Notes: generated from the sequence alone by a model not told the origin. DNA of 64,000 nucleotides from Actinoplanes siamensis (GCF_016862395.1 NZ_BOMW01000016.1:60489-124488); one strand, 5' to 3'; shown: positions 24,818 to 36,984, counted from the stretch's first letter. Translations and numbers: made by a program.

Positions 24818-26146
24818 GTGACTGAAACATCCGTGATCCTCGCGCTGGTGGTCGTGACGGCTCTGGCCTTCGACTTCACCAACGGGTTCCACGACACGGC
24901 GAACGCGATGGCCACCTCCATCGCGACCAAGGCCCTGCGGCCCCGGACCGCCGTAGCCCTCTCCGGCGTGCTCAACCTGATCGGCGCGTTCCTCTCCGTC
25001 GAGGTCGCGCTCACCGTCACCAACGCGGTGGTGCGGATCCAGGACAAGACCGGGGCGCCGAAGGCCGAGCTGCTCGCCCACGGCGGGTCCGGGCTGCTCC
25101 TGATCATCCTGGCCGGGCTGGTCGGGGGCATCGTCTGGAACCTGCTGACCTGGTTGGTCGGGCTGCCGTCGAGCTCCTCGCACGCGCTGTTCGGCGGGCT
25201 GATCGGGGCCACCGTGGCCGGGCTCGGCTGGGCCGGCGTGAACTGGAACGGCGACGGCTCGAAGCTGGACGGCGTGGTCGGCAAGGTGCTGCTGCCCGCG
25301 GTGCTCTCCCCGGTGATCGCCGCCCTGGTCGCGGCGGCCGGCACCTGGCTGATCTTCAAGGCCACGAACGGGATCGCGGCCCGGTTCACCGAGCGGGGCT
25401 TCAAGTGGGGCCAGATCGGCTCCGCCTCGCTGGTCTCGCTGGCGCACGGCACCAACGACGCGCAGAAGACCATGGGTGTCATCACGCTCGCGCTGATCGC
25501 CAGCGGCGACTGGAGCGACACCGGCAACATCCCGCTCTGGGTGAAGGTGGCCTGCGCCGTGGCCATCGCGCTCGGCACCTACCTGGGCGGCTGGCGGATC
25601 ATCCGGACCCTGGGCAAGGGCCTGACCGACATCAACCCGCCGCAGGGAACCGCCGCGCAGTCCGGCGCGGCCGCGGTCATCCTGGCGTCCAGCCAGCTCG
25701 GGTTCGCGCTGTCCACGACGCACGTCGCCACCGGCTCGGTGCTCGGTTCCGGCCTCGGCCGGCCCGGCGCCGGGGTCCGCTGGGCGGTCGCCGGCCGGAT
25801 GGTGGCGGCCTGGCTGATCACGTTGCCGGCGGCCGGCCTGATCGGTGCGGCCATGTGGTGGACCGGGCACCTGATCGGTGGGCTGGGCGGCGCTGTGGTG
25901 GTCTTCCTGCTGCTGGTGGCGGCGTCCGGCGGGATGTGGTGGCGGTCCCGCAGTCACCGGGTCGACGCGTCCAACGTCAACGACGACTGGTCCTCCCCGG
26001 CTCCCACCGCGTCGCCGTCCGAGCCTCTCGCGGCCCCGGCGGCTCCTTCGGCTCTTGTCGCGGCTTCGCCCGCGGCGGCCTCCGCGGGCGTCGCTTCCTC
26101 CTTGGCGGCATCCTCTGATCCGGCCCGCGTGGCCGCGGCGAACTGA
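24818..26146 (+). CDS. pit: Low-affinity inorganic phosphate transporter
   Basis: A 442-aa integral membrane protein of the PiT family (phosphate symport). Family motifs are clear: FDFTNGFHDTANAMATSIAT near the N-terminus, and the inverted counterpart SLAHGTNDAQKTMGVITLAL in the second half, with GGLIGATVAGLGWAGV and LSTTHVATGSVLGSGL between and after. The C-terminal 60 residues are a cytoplasmic Ser/Ala/Pro tail. The start is set at the GTG giving MTETSVILA; an upstream ATG at 24782 is less likely. The following small membrane protein gene lies 11 bases away. Confidence 0.92.
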   Translation: MTETSVILALVVVTALAFDFTNGFHDTANAMATSIATKALRPRTAVALSGVLNLIGAFLSVEVALTVTNAVVRIQDKTGAPKAELLAHGGSGLLLIILAGLVGGIVWNLLTWLVGLPSSSSHALFGGLIGATVAGLGWAGVNWNGDGSKLDGVVGKVLLPAVLSPVIAALVAAAGTWLIFKATNGIAARFTERGFKWGQIGSASLVSLAHGTNDAQKTMGVITLALIASGDWSDTGNIPLWVKVACAVAIALGTYLGGWRIIRTLGKGLTDINPPQGTAAQSGAAAVILASSQLGFALSTTHVATGSVLGSGLGRPGAGVRWAVAGRMVAAWLITLPAAGLIGAAMWWTGHLIGGLGGAVVVFLLLVAASGGMWWRSRSHRVDASNVNDDWSSPAPTASPSEPLAAPAAPSALVAASPAAASAGVASSLAASSDPARVAAAN

Positions 26147-26157
26147 GCGGAGGCGAC

Positions 26158-26466
26158 ATGCACAACCTCGGATTCGCGCTGGACGGCGCGTGGCGGGTGC
26201 TCCTGGCCGGGCTGATCCTCGGCGCCGGGCTGCCGGCGCTGTTCGCGCTCGGCATCCGGTCGCTGGCGTGGGGCGCGGGCGAGGCGTCCGTCGACGCCTC
26301 CGGCGTCACCCCGGGAACGAGGCGCCCGTGGGCTACGGCCCTCGGCTACCTCCTGTTCGCGATCGTCGTCGGCGGCGTCCTGCTCGGCCTGACGTTCATC
26401 GTGGCGACCGGTTTCGGCAACAAGCTGAGCTTCGAGCACGTCTATCCCACCATCGTGCCCAAGTAG
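26158..26466 (+). CDS. Small two-helix membrane protein downstream of pit
   Basis: A 102-aa protein with two membrane segments: VLLAGLILGAGLPALFALGI and LGYLLFAIVVGGVLLGLTFI. A short hydrophilic loop separates them, and the C-terminal tail ends YPTIVPK. GGAGG precedes the ATG. It is 11 bases behind the phosphate transporter gene. Such small proteins often follow pit in actinomycetes, and an accessory role in transport is inferred. Confidence 0.75.
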   Translation: MHNLGFALDGAWRVLLAGLILGAGLPALFALGIRSLAWGAGEASVDASGVTPGTRRPWATALGYLLFAIVVGGVLLGLTFIVATGFGNKLSFEHVYPTIVPK

Positions 26467-26598
26467 GCCGGACCGCTCAGCCCCCTGCGGTCCCGGGACA
26501 CCCGGCCGGCCGGGTCCGCTCCCGCCACGGCCCGCTCGGCCGCCCCGCAGGGGCGTCTCACCCACGCCAGGGGCCTCCGGAGGCCAGCCGCCGGCACG

Positions 26599-26660
26599 CG
26601 GCTGGGCGTCAGGGGTCTCCGGGCCTCGTCGAGGGACGTCCGGGAGCCAGCCGGGGTGGG
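26599..26660. repeat. Dispersed intergenic element, copy 1
   Basis: CGGCTGGGCGTCAGGGGTCT at one end, GAGGGAC in the middle, and GGAGCCAGCCGGGG at the other. The ends GGCTGG/CCAGCC are inverted repeats. A similar 61-bp sequence lies at 37922. The surrounding 26467-26793 gap has no gene. Confidence 0.5.
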
Positions 26661-26727
26661 CTTGGCTTGCGGGGCGGCTCGTGGGTTGGTGAGCGCTTCG
26701 GTCGTACACACGTGTGGTTCCGGGAAC

Positions 26728-26761
26728 GGCGCGGCCCGGCGGAGAACCGCCGGGCCGCGCC
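26728..26761. terminator. Strong hairpin terminator
   Basis: Perfect 15-bp stem GGCGCGGCCCGGCGG / CCGCCGGGCCGCGCC with an AGAA loop, between the convergent pit operon and the glycerophosphodiesterase gene. It ends 33 bases from the latter's stop. Confidence 0.75.
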
Positions 26762-26793
26762 GTCTGCCGGATCCCGGAGGGATCCGTGCGGGA

Positions 26794-27891
26794 TCAGGCG
26801 AGGCTGCGGGCCAGGACGCCGATGTCGGCCTGGTCGGTGAAGAGGCCGTCGATGCCGGTACGCAGGAAGGTGATCTGCTCGTCGATCGCCCGGCCGAACG
26901 CGGTCGGGTCGGCGCCGGTCGTCAGCTCGCCGGGCAGGAACGTGTTCTCGGCGCGGAAGGTGTACGGGATGACCTTGAGGCCGGCCCGGTGCGCGTCCTT
27001 CACCAGGCTGGTCGGCGTGGCCAGGGTGCCGTCCGCGTTGCGCGGGATGATCTGGCTCTTGTCCGGGCCGAGGCCGTCGACGTACTCCGCCAGCTCCTCG
27101 AGGCCGGCCGGGGCCAGGTAGTCGGCGTAGCTGCGCGAGTCGCCGAACGGGTTGCCGGCCGCGCTGCTCAGGAACACCAGCGGCACCTCGACGCGGTGGT
27201 GGTCGGCGAGGGTCTCCAGGTTCTTCGCCTCGAACGACTGGATGAACACCTTCGCCCCGCGGCGGTCCAGGCCGTTGCGGCGCAGGATCCTCACGAGCGG
27301 GGTCTCCAGCTCCAGGCCGATGGCGCGGAAGAACGTGGGGTGCTTGGTCTCCGGGAAGACGCCGATGTCCCGGCCCAGCTCCTTGACCAGGCGCTTGCGC
27401 AGGTCCAGCAGCTCCTGGAAGGTGGGCACCTCGAACAGGCCGTCGAAGAGCGTGTTGTGCTGGCGGGTGCCGGGGATGCGCTCGGTGGCGCGCAGCGTCT
27501 TGAGCTCGGCCAGCGTGAAGTCCTGCGTCCACCAGCCGGTGACGCTGACGCCGTCCAGCACGACGGTGCGCCTGCGGTCGGCGAACTCCGGGTGCGAGGC
27601 GACGTCGGTGGTGCCGCCGATCTCCGGCTCGTGGCGGCAGACCAGGACGCCGTCCTTCGTGCTGACCAGGTCCGGCTCCAGGTAGTCGGCGCCCATCCGG
27701 GCGGCCAGCTCGTACGACGCCAGGGTGTGCTCGGGACGGTAACCGGACGCCCCCCGATGGCCGACGACCAGCGTCTGCCTGCGGTTCCCCGGCCTGTCGT
27801 GCGCGAAGGCGGGGGAGGCGACGGCCCCACCCAGCGCCGGGGCGGCGGCGGCCACCGCGCCGAAGCGCAGCACCTGACGGCGATCTGCCAC
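26794..27891 (-). CDS. glpQ: Secreted glycerophosphodiester phosphodiesterase
   Basis: A 365-aa exported enzyme releasing glycerol 3-phosphate from glycerophosphodiesters. The Tat-type signal (MADRRQVLRFGAVAAAAPAL) is followed by the GDPD domain: VVGHRGASGYRPEHTLASYE, GADYLEPDLVSTKDGVLVCRHE, and KHPTFF in the catalytic core, with the metal-binding Glu/Asp and two His of the family present. The start is a GTG with GGAGG six bases before it, preferred to a longer frame. It lies beside the phosphate transporter, suggesting a shared theme of phosphate scavenging, although they are convergent. Confidence 0.92.
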   Translation of the reverse strand: MADRRQVLRFGAVAAAAPALGGAVASPAFAHDRPGNRRQTLVVGHRGASGYRPEHTLASYELAARMGADYLEPDLVSTKDGVLVCRHEPEIGGTTDVASHPEFADRRRTVVLDGVSVTGWWTQDFTLAELKTLRATERIPGTRQHNTLFDGLFEVPTFQELLDLRKRLVKELGRDIGVFPETKHPTFFRAIGLELETPLVRILRRNGLDRRGAKVFIQSFEAKNLETLADHHRVEVPLVFLSSAAGNPFGDSRSYADYLAPAGLEELAEYVDGLGPDKSQIIPRNADGTLATPTSLVKDAHRAGLKVIPYTFRAENTFLPGELTTGADPTAFGRAIDEQITFLRTGIDGLFTDQADIGVLARSLA

Positions 27892-28069
27892 TGTGTCCTC
27901 CACGAGGTTCCGGGTCCGGCCCCGGTGGCCGGATACACCGAGAGGAAGTCCAGGTGACGGATTCGTCACCCAGGCGACGATCTCGTGGCGTGTCCGCTAA
28001 CGCCCGGCCAATGGTCGTGACCGCGCGCGCCGATGCGGCCGGGGGAGAAGTCGCGGGCGATCGTACGGT

Positions 28070-28120
28070 CCGCGCGCCCCCGCCCGGCCTGACCCGGTGG
28101 GCCGGGCGGAGGGCGCGCGG
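28070..28120 (-). terminator. Terminator of the glycyl-tRNA synthetase gene
   Basis: A stem of 20 pairs with a single-base bulge (CCGCGCGCCC and CGCCCGGCC against GGCCGGGCG and GGGCGCGCGG) and a ten-base loop, beginning six bases after the minus-strand stop. Confidence 0.75.
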
Positions 28121-28126
28121 TCGCGG

Positions 28127-31066
<2,940 letters not shown>

Positions 31067-31236
31067 GCGCCGAAGTCTAGGACGCGCTCCTCGACGCACG
31101 GTAAGCGATCGGGTCCGGCGCGTCCCGGGGAATGTAGATCTCTCCGGGTTTCAGGCACTGCTGTCCGCGGACGCCGCCTGCGCCTGCTGGTCGCCGGCTG
31201 TCGCCTGCGCTCGCCCGCCGGCGCCGGGGCCGGCGG

Positions 31237-31899
31237 TCAGAAGCGGGCGGCGCGGGCGAGGACCTCGCTGAGGATCGTGGTGGCGGCGCTGGGCAGCACG
31301 ACGTCCGCGTGGGCGTAGCGGGACTCCGGCGTGAACAGGTTCGGGATCGCGACGCAGCGCAGGCCGGCCGTCCGGGCCGCGGTGACGCCGTGCGGGCTGT
31401 CCTCGAAGGCCACCGCCTGGTCCGCCTTCAGGTCGAGCTTGGCCAGCGCCAGGTGGTAGACCGCCGGGTCCGGCTTGTGCGCGGCCACCTCGTCGCCGCA
31501 GGCCAGGATCTCGAAGCGGGTCAGGTCGCCGGTGCGGGCCAGGTTCGCGCGGACCCAGGAGGCCGGTGAGCTGCTGGCCACCGCGAGCCGCAGGCCCAGC
31601 CGTGCGGCTTCGTTCAACCACGAGGCGATGCCCGGTGACAGGCCGAGCCCGGCGTGGACCGATTCGCGGTACGCCATCCGGCGGGCGTGGCTGGCCGCGC
31701 GGTCGAACCGGACGCCGACGGCTCGGGCCAGCGCGGCGTAGCGCAGTTCGCTGACGTCCCCGCCGTGGTCGGCGAAGAAGCCCGTCTCGTCCAGTTCCAG
31801 GCCGTGCTGGCGCCACTCCCAGCGCCAGCTGTCCAGCAGGGTGCTCTCGGTGTCCATCAGCAGACCGTCGAAGTCGAAGATCAGCGCCTCGATTGCCAC
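31237..31899 (-). CDS. HAD-superfamily phosphatase, beta-phosphoglucomutase-like
   Basis: A 220-aa hydrolase. Motif I is LIFDFDGLLMDTES (nucleophile Asp and general acid Asp), motif II is LAVASSSPASWV, motif III is the Lys in AAHKPDPAVY, and motif IV is VAFEDSPHGVTAA. A helical cap domain lies between motifs I and II. This pattern suits sugar-phosphate phosphatases or beta-phosphoglucomutases. The start is set at the GTG with GATACT seven bases ahead, giving a leaderless message; an in-frame GTG at 31920 is possible. The substrate is unknown. Confidence 0.85.
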   Translation of the reverse strand: MAIEALIFDFDGLLMDTESTLLDSWRWEWRQHGLELDETGFFADHGGDVSELRYAALARAVGVRFDRAASHARRMAYRESVHAGLGLSPGIASWLNEAARLGLRLAVASSSPASWVRANLARTGDLTRFEILACGDEVAAHKPDPAVYHLALAKLDLKADQAVAFEDSPHGVTAARTAGLRCVAIPNLFTPESRYAHADVVLPSAATTILSEVLARAARF

Positions 31900-32010
31900 G
31901 CAGGCAGTATCGCCGATCACCGGAAGAGCCCGGAACGACGGTGAGCCGCTCAGCGGAGTGGGCGGGAGCGTCGGGGCCCGGGGCGGCTGGGCCGGGGGCC
32001 GAGGAACCGG

Positions 32011-32532
32011 TCAGCGTGGTGGGTCGAGGCGGCGGGGGACGCAGTGCGGCGCGCTGACCGTGTCGCACCAGGCGGTCACCGACCGCGGATCAGGGAAGTC
32101 GCCGAGCGCCACCGTCAGCCACGACCCGGCCTCGCCGGCCGGATGCGCCAGATCGGTGCTCCGCAGCAGCACCACCGGATGCTCGTCGCTGGCCAGCGAG
32201 CGCCGCAACAGCTGATGCTCGGCCAGCACCCGCCCCGCGCCGGACCGACCGGTGGCCAGCTCGGCGGCGTACTGCCCGGTCAGCTCCAGGGCCGTCAGGT
32301 CGTCGCGGTGGGTGAACTCCAGCTCCGCCTCCGGACCGGACGAACCCGGCCAGTATTCCGGCCGGGCCCCGAGACCGGTGTGCGGCCGCGCGGCCGGCGC
32401 CGGGTCCTGCCCGGGGCGGGACCGGCCGGCGACGGAGCCGCTGCCGAACCGGGACAGGAAGACGGCGGCCAGGGCGGCCGAGACGATCAGCGCGACCGCG
32501 GCGACGGTCACGGCCTTCCGGTACGCGTCCAC
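32011..32532 (-). CDS. Hypothetical membrane-anchored protein
   Basis: A 173-aa protein with one N-terminal membrane helix (TVAAVALIVSAALAAVFLSRF), a Pro/Arg/Gly-rich stretch and an extracellular globular part (EFTHRDDLTALELTGQYAAE; HPVVLLRSTDLAHPAGEAGS). Two cysteines near the end (AWCDTVSAPHC) could form a disulfide. GAGGG precedes the GTG. No family is recognised. It is read away from the GAF-GGDEF gene, with a 250-base divergent gap between them. Confidence 0.65.
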   Translation of the reverse strand: MDAYRKAVTVAAVALIVSAALAAVFLSRFGSGSVAGRSRPGQDPAPAARPHTGLGARPEYWPGSSGPEAELEFTHRDDLTALELTGQYAAELATGRSGAGRVLAEHQLLRRSLASDEHPVVLLRSTDLAHPAGEAGSWLTVALGDFPDPRSVTAWCDTVSAPHCVPRRLDPPR

Positions 32533-32782
32533 GGGCCCTCTGGTTCATTTGGTGCGCGGGTCGACGATGGCCAGGCCCAGACCGGAGGCGGGCGGGGCTC
32601 GTCCGGCGCGCGGGTCGCCACCGACGCTAACCGCACACGAGGTCGATTACCAGGTCATACGCCAGTTTCAGCCGTCCGGGTCGTACTGGATGAGGGCTTG
32701 TGCGGGTCCCGCAACCGAACTGCGACCTGGCGCCGGGCCCGCGTGGCTCAACCCCGCCCCGCCGGTGCCGACCACTAGGACC

Positions 32783-34309
32783 ATGAGCGTGGGCAGCGAG
32801 TTGCACCCAGCCGGTCCTCGGATCGACGAGGCCACCGGCGGTACGGCCGCGCCGCCGGACCGGCAGGCGCTGCTGTTGGCCGAACTGGTCGGCTTCATGA
32901 CCAAGGACACCCCGTCGGTGCAGCATGTGCTCGACGTGATGACCCCGCACCTGGGGGAGATCGCCGGGCTGACCGCGGCCACCGTCTTCGAACTGGACTC
33001 GGAGAGCGGCATGATGACCGCGACCGCCCAGTTCGGCGAGCCCGGCCGGCGTGACCAGATGGTCGCCGGCAAGGTGTTCCGGGCGGCGGCCGGTGGGCCG
33101 CCGGTGGTCAGCGGCAAGCAGATGGCGGCCCGGCTGCGTATCGGCGGGCAGACCGTCGGCGTGCTGCTGCTCACCGGCGAGCGGCTGGCCGAGCTGCGGC
33201 CGGAGACCATCTCGACGATCGCGCTGCACTTCGCCACCACGTTGCAGGCGCTGTTCGCGGAGAAGGCCCGCCAGTTCGTGGCGCACACCAGCTCGACGAT
33301 CCAGGAACTGTTCGAGAAGGGCATGACCGCGGGCAGTGTGGAGGAGGCGGCGCAACTGCTGACCCACTCCTGCGCCACGGCGTTCCGCGCCGAGCACGCC
33401 GCTCTGCACCTGATCGACAACGACGGCCGGATCCGGTACGTCTACGGCGTCGGCTGCCACGACGACCGGCTCGCCCAGCTGCGCGACAACCTGGTCGGCA
33501 AGTCCGCCATCGAGTCGCCGGTCTGGCGCAGCACCGTCGAGTCGGGCGAGCCGGTGCTGGTGGCCAACACGGCCACGGCCAAGACCCGGACCGGCGGCAT
33601 CTCGCAGACGCTCGGGTTGGGCTCGTTCATCGCGATGCCGCTGATGACCGGCTTCGGCCCGGTGGGCATGGTGATGTGCGGCGACTCGACGGGCACCCGT
33701 GAGTGGAGCGCCCGGGACCGTATCCTGGCCCAGCAGCTCGCCGCCGAGGGCGCCCTGATCATGGACAGCGCCCGGATGCGTGAGGCCAACCAGCAGCACA
33801 TGCAGGAGCTGACCCGGCAGGCGTTCCACGACTCGCTGACCGGTCTGCCGAACCGCAAGCACCTGCTGGACCGGGGCGAGCAGGCGGTGGAGATCGCTAT
33901 GGCCACCGGCACCCGGATGGCGCTGCTGCTGCTCGACCTCAACGGCTTCAAGCAGGTGAACGACACGATCGGCCACCACGCCGGGGACGTGCTGCTGCAG
34001 CTGGTCGCCAAGCGGCTGGACCACCTGATCCGCAAGCCCGACCTGGTGGCGCGGCTGGGCGGCGACGAGTTCTCGGTGCTGGTCACCGCGAACCCGGACG
34101 AGAACGGCGCGGTCCGGGTCGGCGAGCGGATCTGTGAGCGGCTGCGTGAGCCGTTCGAGATCGACGGCCGTCCGGTGCGGATCGGCGCGAGCATCGGGGT
34201 GGCGCTGTTCCCCCGGCACGCCATCGAGTTCAGCACCCTGATGAAGGACGCCGACGCCTCGATGTACCAGGCCAAGCGCTCCGGCGGCGGGGTATACCTG
34301 ACCGCCTGA
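32783..34309 (+). CDS. Diguanylate cyclase with GAF sensor domains
   Basis: A 508-aa soluble c-di-GMP synthase. The N-terminal region holds two GAF-like domains (about residues 25-165 and 175-325: HVLDVMTPHLGEIAGLTAAT; AAQLLTHSCATAFRAEHAAL), and the GGDEF domain starts at DSLTGLPNRKHLLDRGEQ. The catalytic motif is intact at residues 426-430 (LGGDEFSVLV), and the inhibitory I-site RKPD sits five residues ahead (417-420). It can therefore be predicted to be active and feedback-inhibited, unlike the cyclase at 16316. A strong hairpin follows. Confidence 0.9.
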   Translation: MSVGSELHPAGPRIDEATGGTAAPPDRQALLLAELVGFMTKDTPSVQHVLDVMTPHLGEIAGLTAATVFELDSESGMMTATAQFGEPGRRDQMVAGKVFRAAAGGPPVVSGKQMAARLRIGGQTVGVLLLTGERLAELRPETISTIALHFATTLQALFAEKARQFVAHTSSTIQELFEKGMTAGSVEEAAQLLTHSCATAFRAEHAALHLIDNDGRIRYVYGVGCHDDRLAQLRDNLVGKSAIESPVWRSTVESGEPVLVANTATAKTRTGGISQTLGLGSFIAMPLMTGFGPVGMVMCGDSTGTREWSARDRILAQQLAAEGALIMDSARMREANQQHMQELTRQAFHDSLTGLPNRKHLLDRGEQAVEIAMATGTRMALLLLDLNGFKQVNDTIGHHAGDVLLQLVAKRLDHLIRKPDLVARLGGDEFSVLVTANPDENGAVRVGERICERLREPFEIDGRPVRIGASIGVALFPRHAIEFSTLMKDADASMYQAKRSGGGVYLTA

Positions 34310-34343
34310 CGGGTTGCCCGCACCACCTGGCCTTCTGCTCGTC

Positions 34344-34379
34344 GTCCCGCTCCCGGCGCGTCCGCGCCGGGAGCGGGAC
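34344..34379 (+). terminator. Long hairpin terminator
   Basis: 17-bp perfect inverted repeat GTCCCGCTCCCGGCGCG / CGCGCCGGGAGCGGGAC with a two-base centre, 35 bases after the cyclase stop. Confidence 0.75.
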
Positions 34380-34882
34380 TGCTCGCGTGGCGGCGCCGAT
34401 CCGAGTTGATCCCGGTGCGGATCGGGTTCGTGGTCGGCGTGCGCCTCTTCCCGGTCGCCGTGCTGATCGGGATATCCGCTGATCCACCTGGTGGCCGCCC
34501 CGCTCACGGTGATCTCGCTGTGCCGGTGACCCCAGGGCCCGGGACGTCGCGGTCGGCCCGGTCGTCCGGGCGGGCGCCGGAGCGGCCCTGCCGGCCGGCG
34601 CGTCCGGTCGGCGGTGGCGGCGCTCGTCCAGAGGACGGTGGGCCGGGGCCGTACCACCGCGATCGCGCCGACCAACCGCGAGCCCGGCGGCTGCCGCAAA
34701 CGCGGCGGCCGGAGCGGCGGCGCGGCACGCCGGTCTCCCGCGACGGGAACGTGTCCGCGCGGTGTGAGCCGGCGCCCGGTATGCCCGGCCGGAGTGACGG
34801 TGGCGGAGCCGCGGAGCGGCTCGCGGACGGCTGTCAGCAGGGGTGAATTCTCCATTGCCCCGCTGTTTCGGGATCATTGCGC
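34380..34882. other. About 500-bp gap, possible gene remnant
   Basis: No frame is convincing as a gene. Short pieces read like a decayed membrane protein in shifting plus-strand frames (IGFVVGVRLFPVAVLIG near 34420, LIHLVAAPLTVISLCR near 34481), each soon lost to a frame change or stop. The last 40 bases are more AT-rich and hold the cellulase promoter. Confidence 0.35.
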
Positions 34883-34896
34883 TGGGAGCGCTCCCA
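34883..34896. promoter_or_regulatory. CelR/CebR operator upstream of cellulase gene, perfect match
   Basis: TGGGAGCGCTCCCA, identical to the known operator of the actinobacterial cellulose repressors CebR and CelR. It lies 101 bases before the GH6 cellulase start, between a weak -35 (TTGCGC at 34877) and a -10-like TAATGC (34899), where a repressor would block transcription. Confidence 0.85.
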
Positions 34897-34997
34897 TGTA
34901 ATGCTGTCCGCGTCGGCCAACGATCCCCACCGATACGTTGGGCGCCGCTCCCATTGGCGCTGATCAATTGCGCCGCCGTACGTCTCGAGGAGTCCTC

Positions 34998-36788
34998 ATG
35001 AGACCCATCTCCCCCCGGGCCCGCGCCCTCACGGCGGCGGCCGCCGTCAGTGTGCTGGCCGGCGCCGGCGCGGTCGCGATGCAGACCGAGGCCAGCGCGG
35101 CCGCCGGCTGTCGCGTGAACTATTCGGTGAACCAGTGGTCCACCGGCTTCACCGGCAACGTGACGGTCACCAACCTGGGTGACCCGATCTCCGGTGGCTG
35201 GAACGTCACCTGGACCTTCTCCGGGAACCAGACGATCACGCAGGGCTGGAGCGCCACCGTCACCCAGTCCGGCCAGAACGTCACCGCGACGAGCCCGTCG
35301 TGGGCCGGCTCGCTCGGCACCAACGCGACGGCCACCTTCGGCTTCAACGCGAACTACTCCGGCACCAACGCCACGCCCAGCACGTTCAAGCTGAACGGCG
35401 TCGCCTGCACGGGCAGCGTGGGTGGCTCGCCGTCGCCGTCGAACCCGGGCACCTCGCCGTCGAACCCCGGCACCTCGCCGTCGAACCCGGGCACCTCGCC
35501 GTCGACCAGCCCGTCGAACCCGGGTAACCAGGGCCCCAAGGTGGACAACCCGTACGCGGGGGCGAAGGGTTACGTCAACCCGGAGTGGAAGGCGAAGGCC
35601 GACGCCGAGCCCGGCGGCAGCCGCGTCTCGAACAACCCGACAGCGGTCTGGCTGGACCGGATCGCCGCCATCGAGGGCACCGACAACAGCAGCTCGAACG
35701 GCTCCATGGGCCTGCGTGACCACCTGGACGCCGCGGTCGCCCAGGGCGCCGGCTACATCCAGCTGGTCATCTACAACCTGCCCGGTCGTGACTGTTCCGC
35801 GCTCGCCTCCAACGGTGAGCTCGGCCCGAACGACCTGCCGCGCTACAAGAGCGAGTACATCGACCCGATCGCCGCGATCGAGGGCGACGCGAAGTACAAG
35901 AACCTGCGCATCATCAACATCGTCGAGATCGACTCGCTGCCGAACATCGTCACCAACACCTCCGGCCAGGCCGGCGGCACGGCGATGTGCGACACGATGA
36001 AGGCCAACGGCGGGTACGTCCAGGGTGTCGGGTACGCCCTGAACAAGCTCGGCGCGATCGGCAACGTCTACAACTACGTGGACGCCGCCCACCACGGCTG
36101 GATCGGCTGGGACTCGAACTTCGGCCCGACCGCGGACATCATGCTGCAGGCCGCGCAGGCCTCCGGCAGCGTCAACAACGTGACCGGCTTCATCACCAAC
36201 ACGGCGAACTACTCGGCCCTGCAGGAGCCGTACATCCAGCCGACCGTCACTGTCGGCGGCCAGAACATCCGGCAGTCCAAGTGGCTCGACTGGAACCAGT
36301 ACTCCGATGAGCTGACGTTCGCCCAGGCGTTCCGGCAGAAGCTGGTCTCGGTCGGCTTCAACAGCAACATCGGCATGCTGATCGACACCTCCCGCAACGG
36401 CTGGGGCGGTTCGGCGCGGCCGACCAAGGCGAGCACCTCGACGACCGTGGACACCTACGTCAACGAGTCGCGCATCGACCGCCGCATCCACGCCGGCAAC
36501 TGGTGCAACCAGTCCGGTGCTGGCCTCGGCGAGCGTCCCAAGGCCGCCCCGGCCTCGGGCATCGACGCCTACGTCTGGGTGAAGCCCCCGGGCGAGTCGG
36601 ACGGCTCCTCCTCGCTCATCCCGAACGACGAGGGCAAGGGCTTCGACCGGATGTGCGACCCGACCTACACCGGTAACGCCCGCAACGGCAACAGCATGAG
36701 CGGCGCCCTGCCCAACGCCCCGATCTCGGGTGCCTGGTTCTCGGCGCAGTTCCAGCAGCTGATGGCGAACGCGTACCCGGCGCTGTAA
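34998..36788 (+). CDS. Secreted cellulase: CBM2 plus GH6 catalytic domain
   Basis: A 596-aa exported enzyme of the exo-cellobiohydrolase/endoglucanase family GH6. Signal peptide at residues 1-36; CBM2 cellulose-binding module at about 38-138 (Cys38 and Cys137 likely bonded, with W47, W68, W84 and W102 as candidate binding-face residues); a linker of PSNPGTS repeats to about 180; then the GH6 barrel. GH6 landmarks are GYIQLVIYNLPGRDCSALAS, RIINIVEIDSLPNIVTN (catalytic acid Asp region), YNYVDAAHHGWIGWDSNFGP, FNSNIGMLIDTSRNGWGGSA and YVWVKPPGESDGSS. GAGGAG precedes the ATG. A perfect CelR operator and a terminator frame it. Confidence 0.95.
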   Translation: MRPISPRARALTAAAAVSVLAGAGAVAMQTEASAAAGCRVNYSVNQWSTGFTGNVTVTNLGDPISGGWNVTWTFSGNQTITQGWSATVTQSGQNVTATSPSWAGSLGTNATATFGFNANYSGTNATPSTFKLNGVACTGSVGGSPSPSNPGTSPSNPGTSPSNPGTSPSTSPSNPGNQGPKVDNPYAGAKGYVNPEWKAKADAEPGGSRVSNNPTAVWLDRIAAIEGTDNSSSNGSMGLRDHLDAAVAQGAGYIQLVIYNLPGRDCSALASNGELGPNDLPRYKSEYIDPIAAIEGDAKYKNLRIINIVEIDSLPNIVTNTSGQAGGTAMCDTMKANGGYVQGVGYALNKLGAIGNVYNYVDAAHHGWIGWDSNFGPTADIMLQAAQASGSVNNVTGFITNTANYSALQEPYIQPTVTVGGQNIRQSKWLDWNQYSDELTFAQAFRQKLVSVGFNSNIGMLIDTSRNGWGGSARPTKASTSTTVDTYVNESRIDRRIHAGNWCNQSGAGLGERPKAAPASGIDAYVWVKPPGESDGSSSLIPNDEGKGFDRMCDPTYTGNARNGNSMSGALPNAPISGAWFSAQFQQLMANAYPAL

Positions 36789-36799
36789 CGCACCAGACC

Positions 36800-36837
36800 G
36801 GAACCCCCGCCCCGATCATGCCCGGGGCGGGGGTTCC
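36800..36837 (+). terminator. Terminator of cellulase gene
   Basis: 15-bp perfect stem GGAACCCCCGCCCCG / CGGGGCGGGGGTTCC with an eight-base loop, 11 bases after the stop codon. Confidence 0.8.
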
Positions 36838-36930
36838 GCTTCGCTTCCTGGCGCGGGGGCGGCGGGGTGCAGTAGCGTGAGTCGCCCTCGACCTGCCGCC
36901 GGGCGGTCACCACCAGCTGGAGTACACGGG

Positions 36931-36984
36931 ATGGCCGGTCGGACCACCATGGCGAATCGGACGACCATGGCCAATCGGACCAAC
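36931..36984 (+). repeat. Three 18-bp in-frame repeats
   Basis: ATGGCCGGTCGGACCACC, ATGGCGAATCGGACGACC and ATGGCCAATCGGACCAAC follow each other without a gap. Each encodes M-A-[GN]-R-T-[TN]. Every copy starts with an ATG, so there are three possible in-frame starts for the mini-ORF that contains them. Confidence 0.85.

Noticed and set aside
26703..26718. CACACGTGTG palindrome as an operator
   Set aside because: It lies in a gap between convergent genes, far from any start codon, and next to a terminator.
31067..31236. T-box leader before the glycyl-tRNA synthetase
   Set aside because: No T-box core sequence or terminator/antiterminator pair is seen; actinomycete T-boxes mostly control ileS.
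34406..34846. 146-codon plus-strand frame before the cellulase
   Set aside because: Composition is Arg/Gly/Pro-rich with no ribosome binding site, and it runs across a region that looks decayed.
36931..36984. Replication iterons in the 18-bp repeats
   Set aside because: They are in frame, start with ATG each, and there is no dnaA box, AT-rich region or rep gene.
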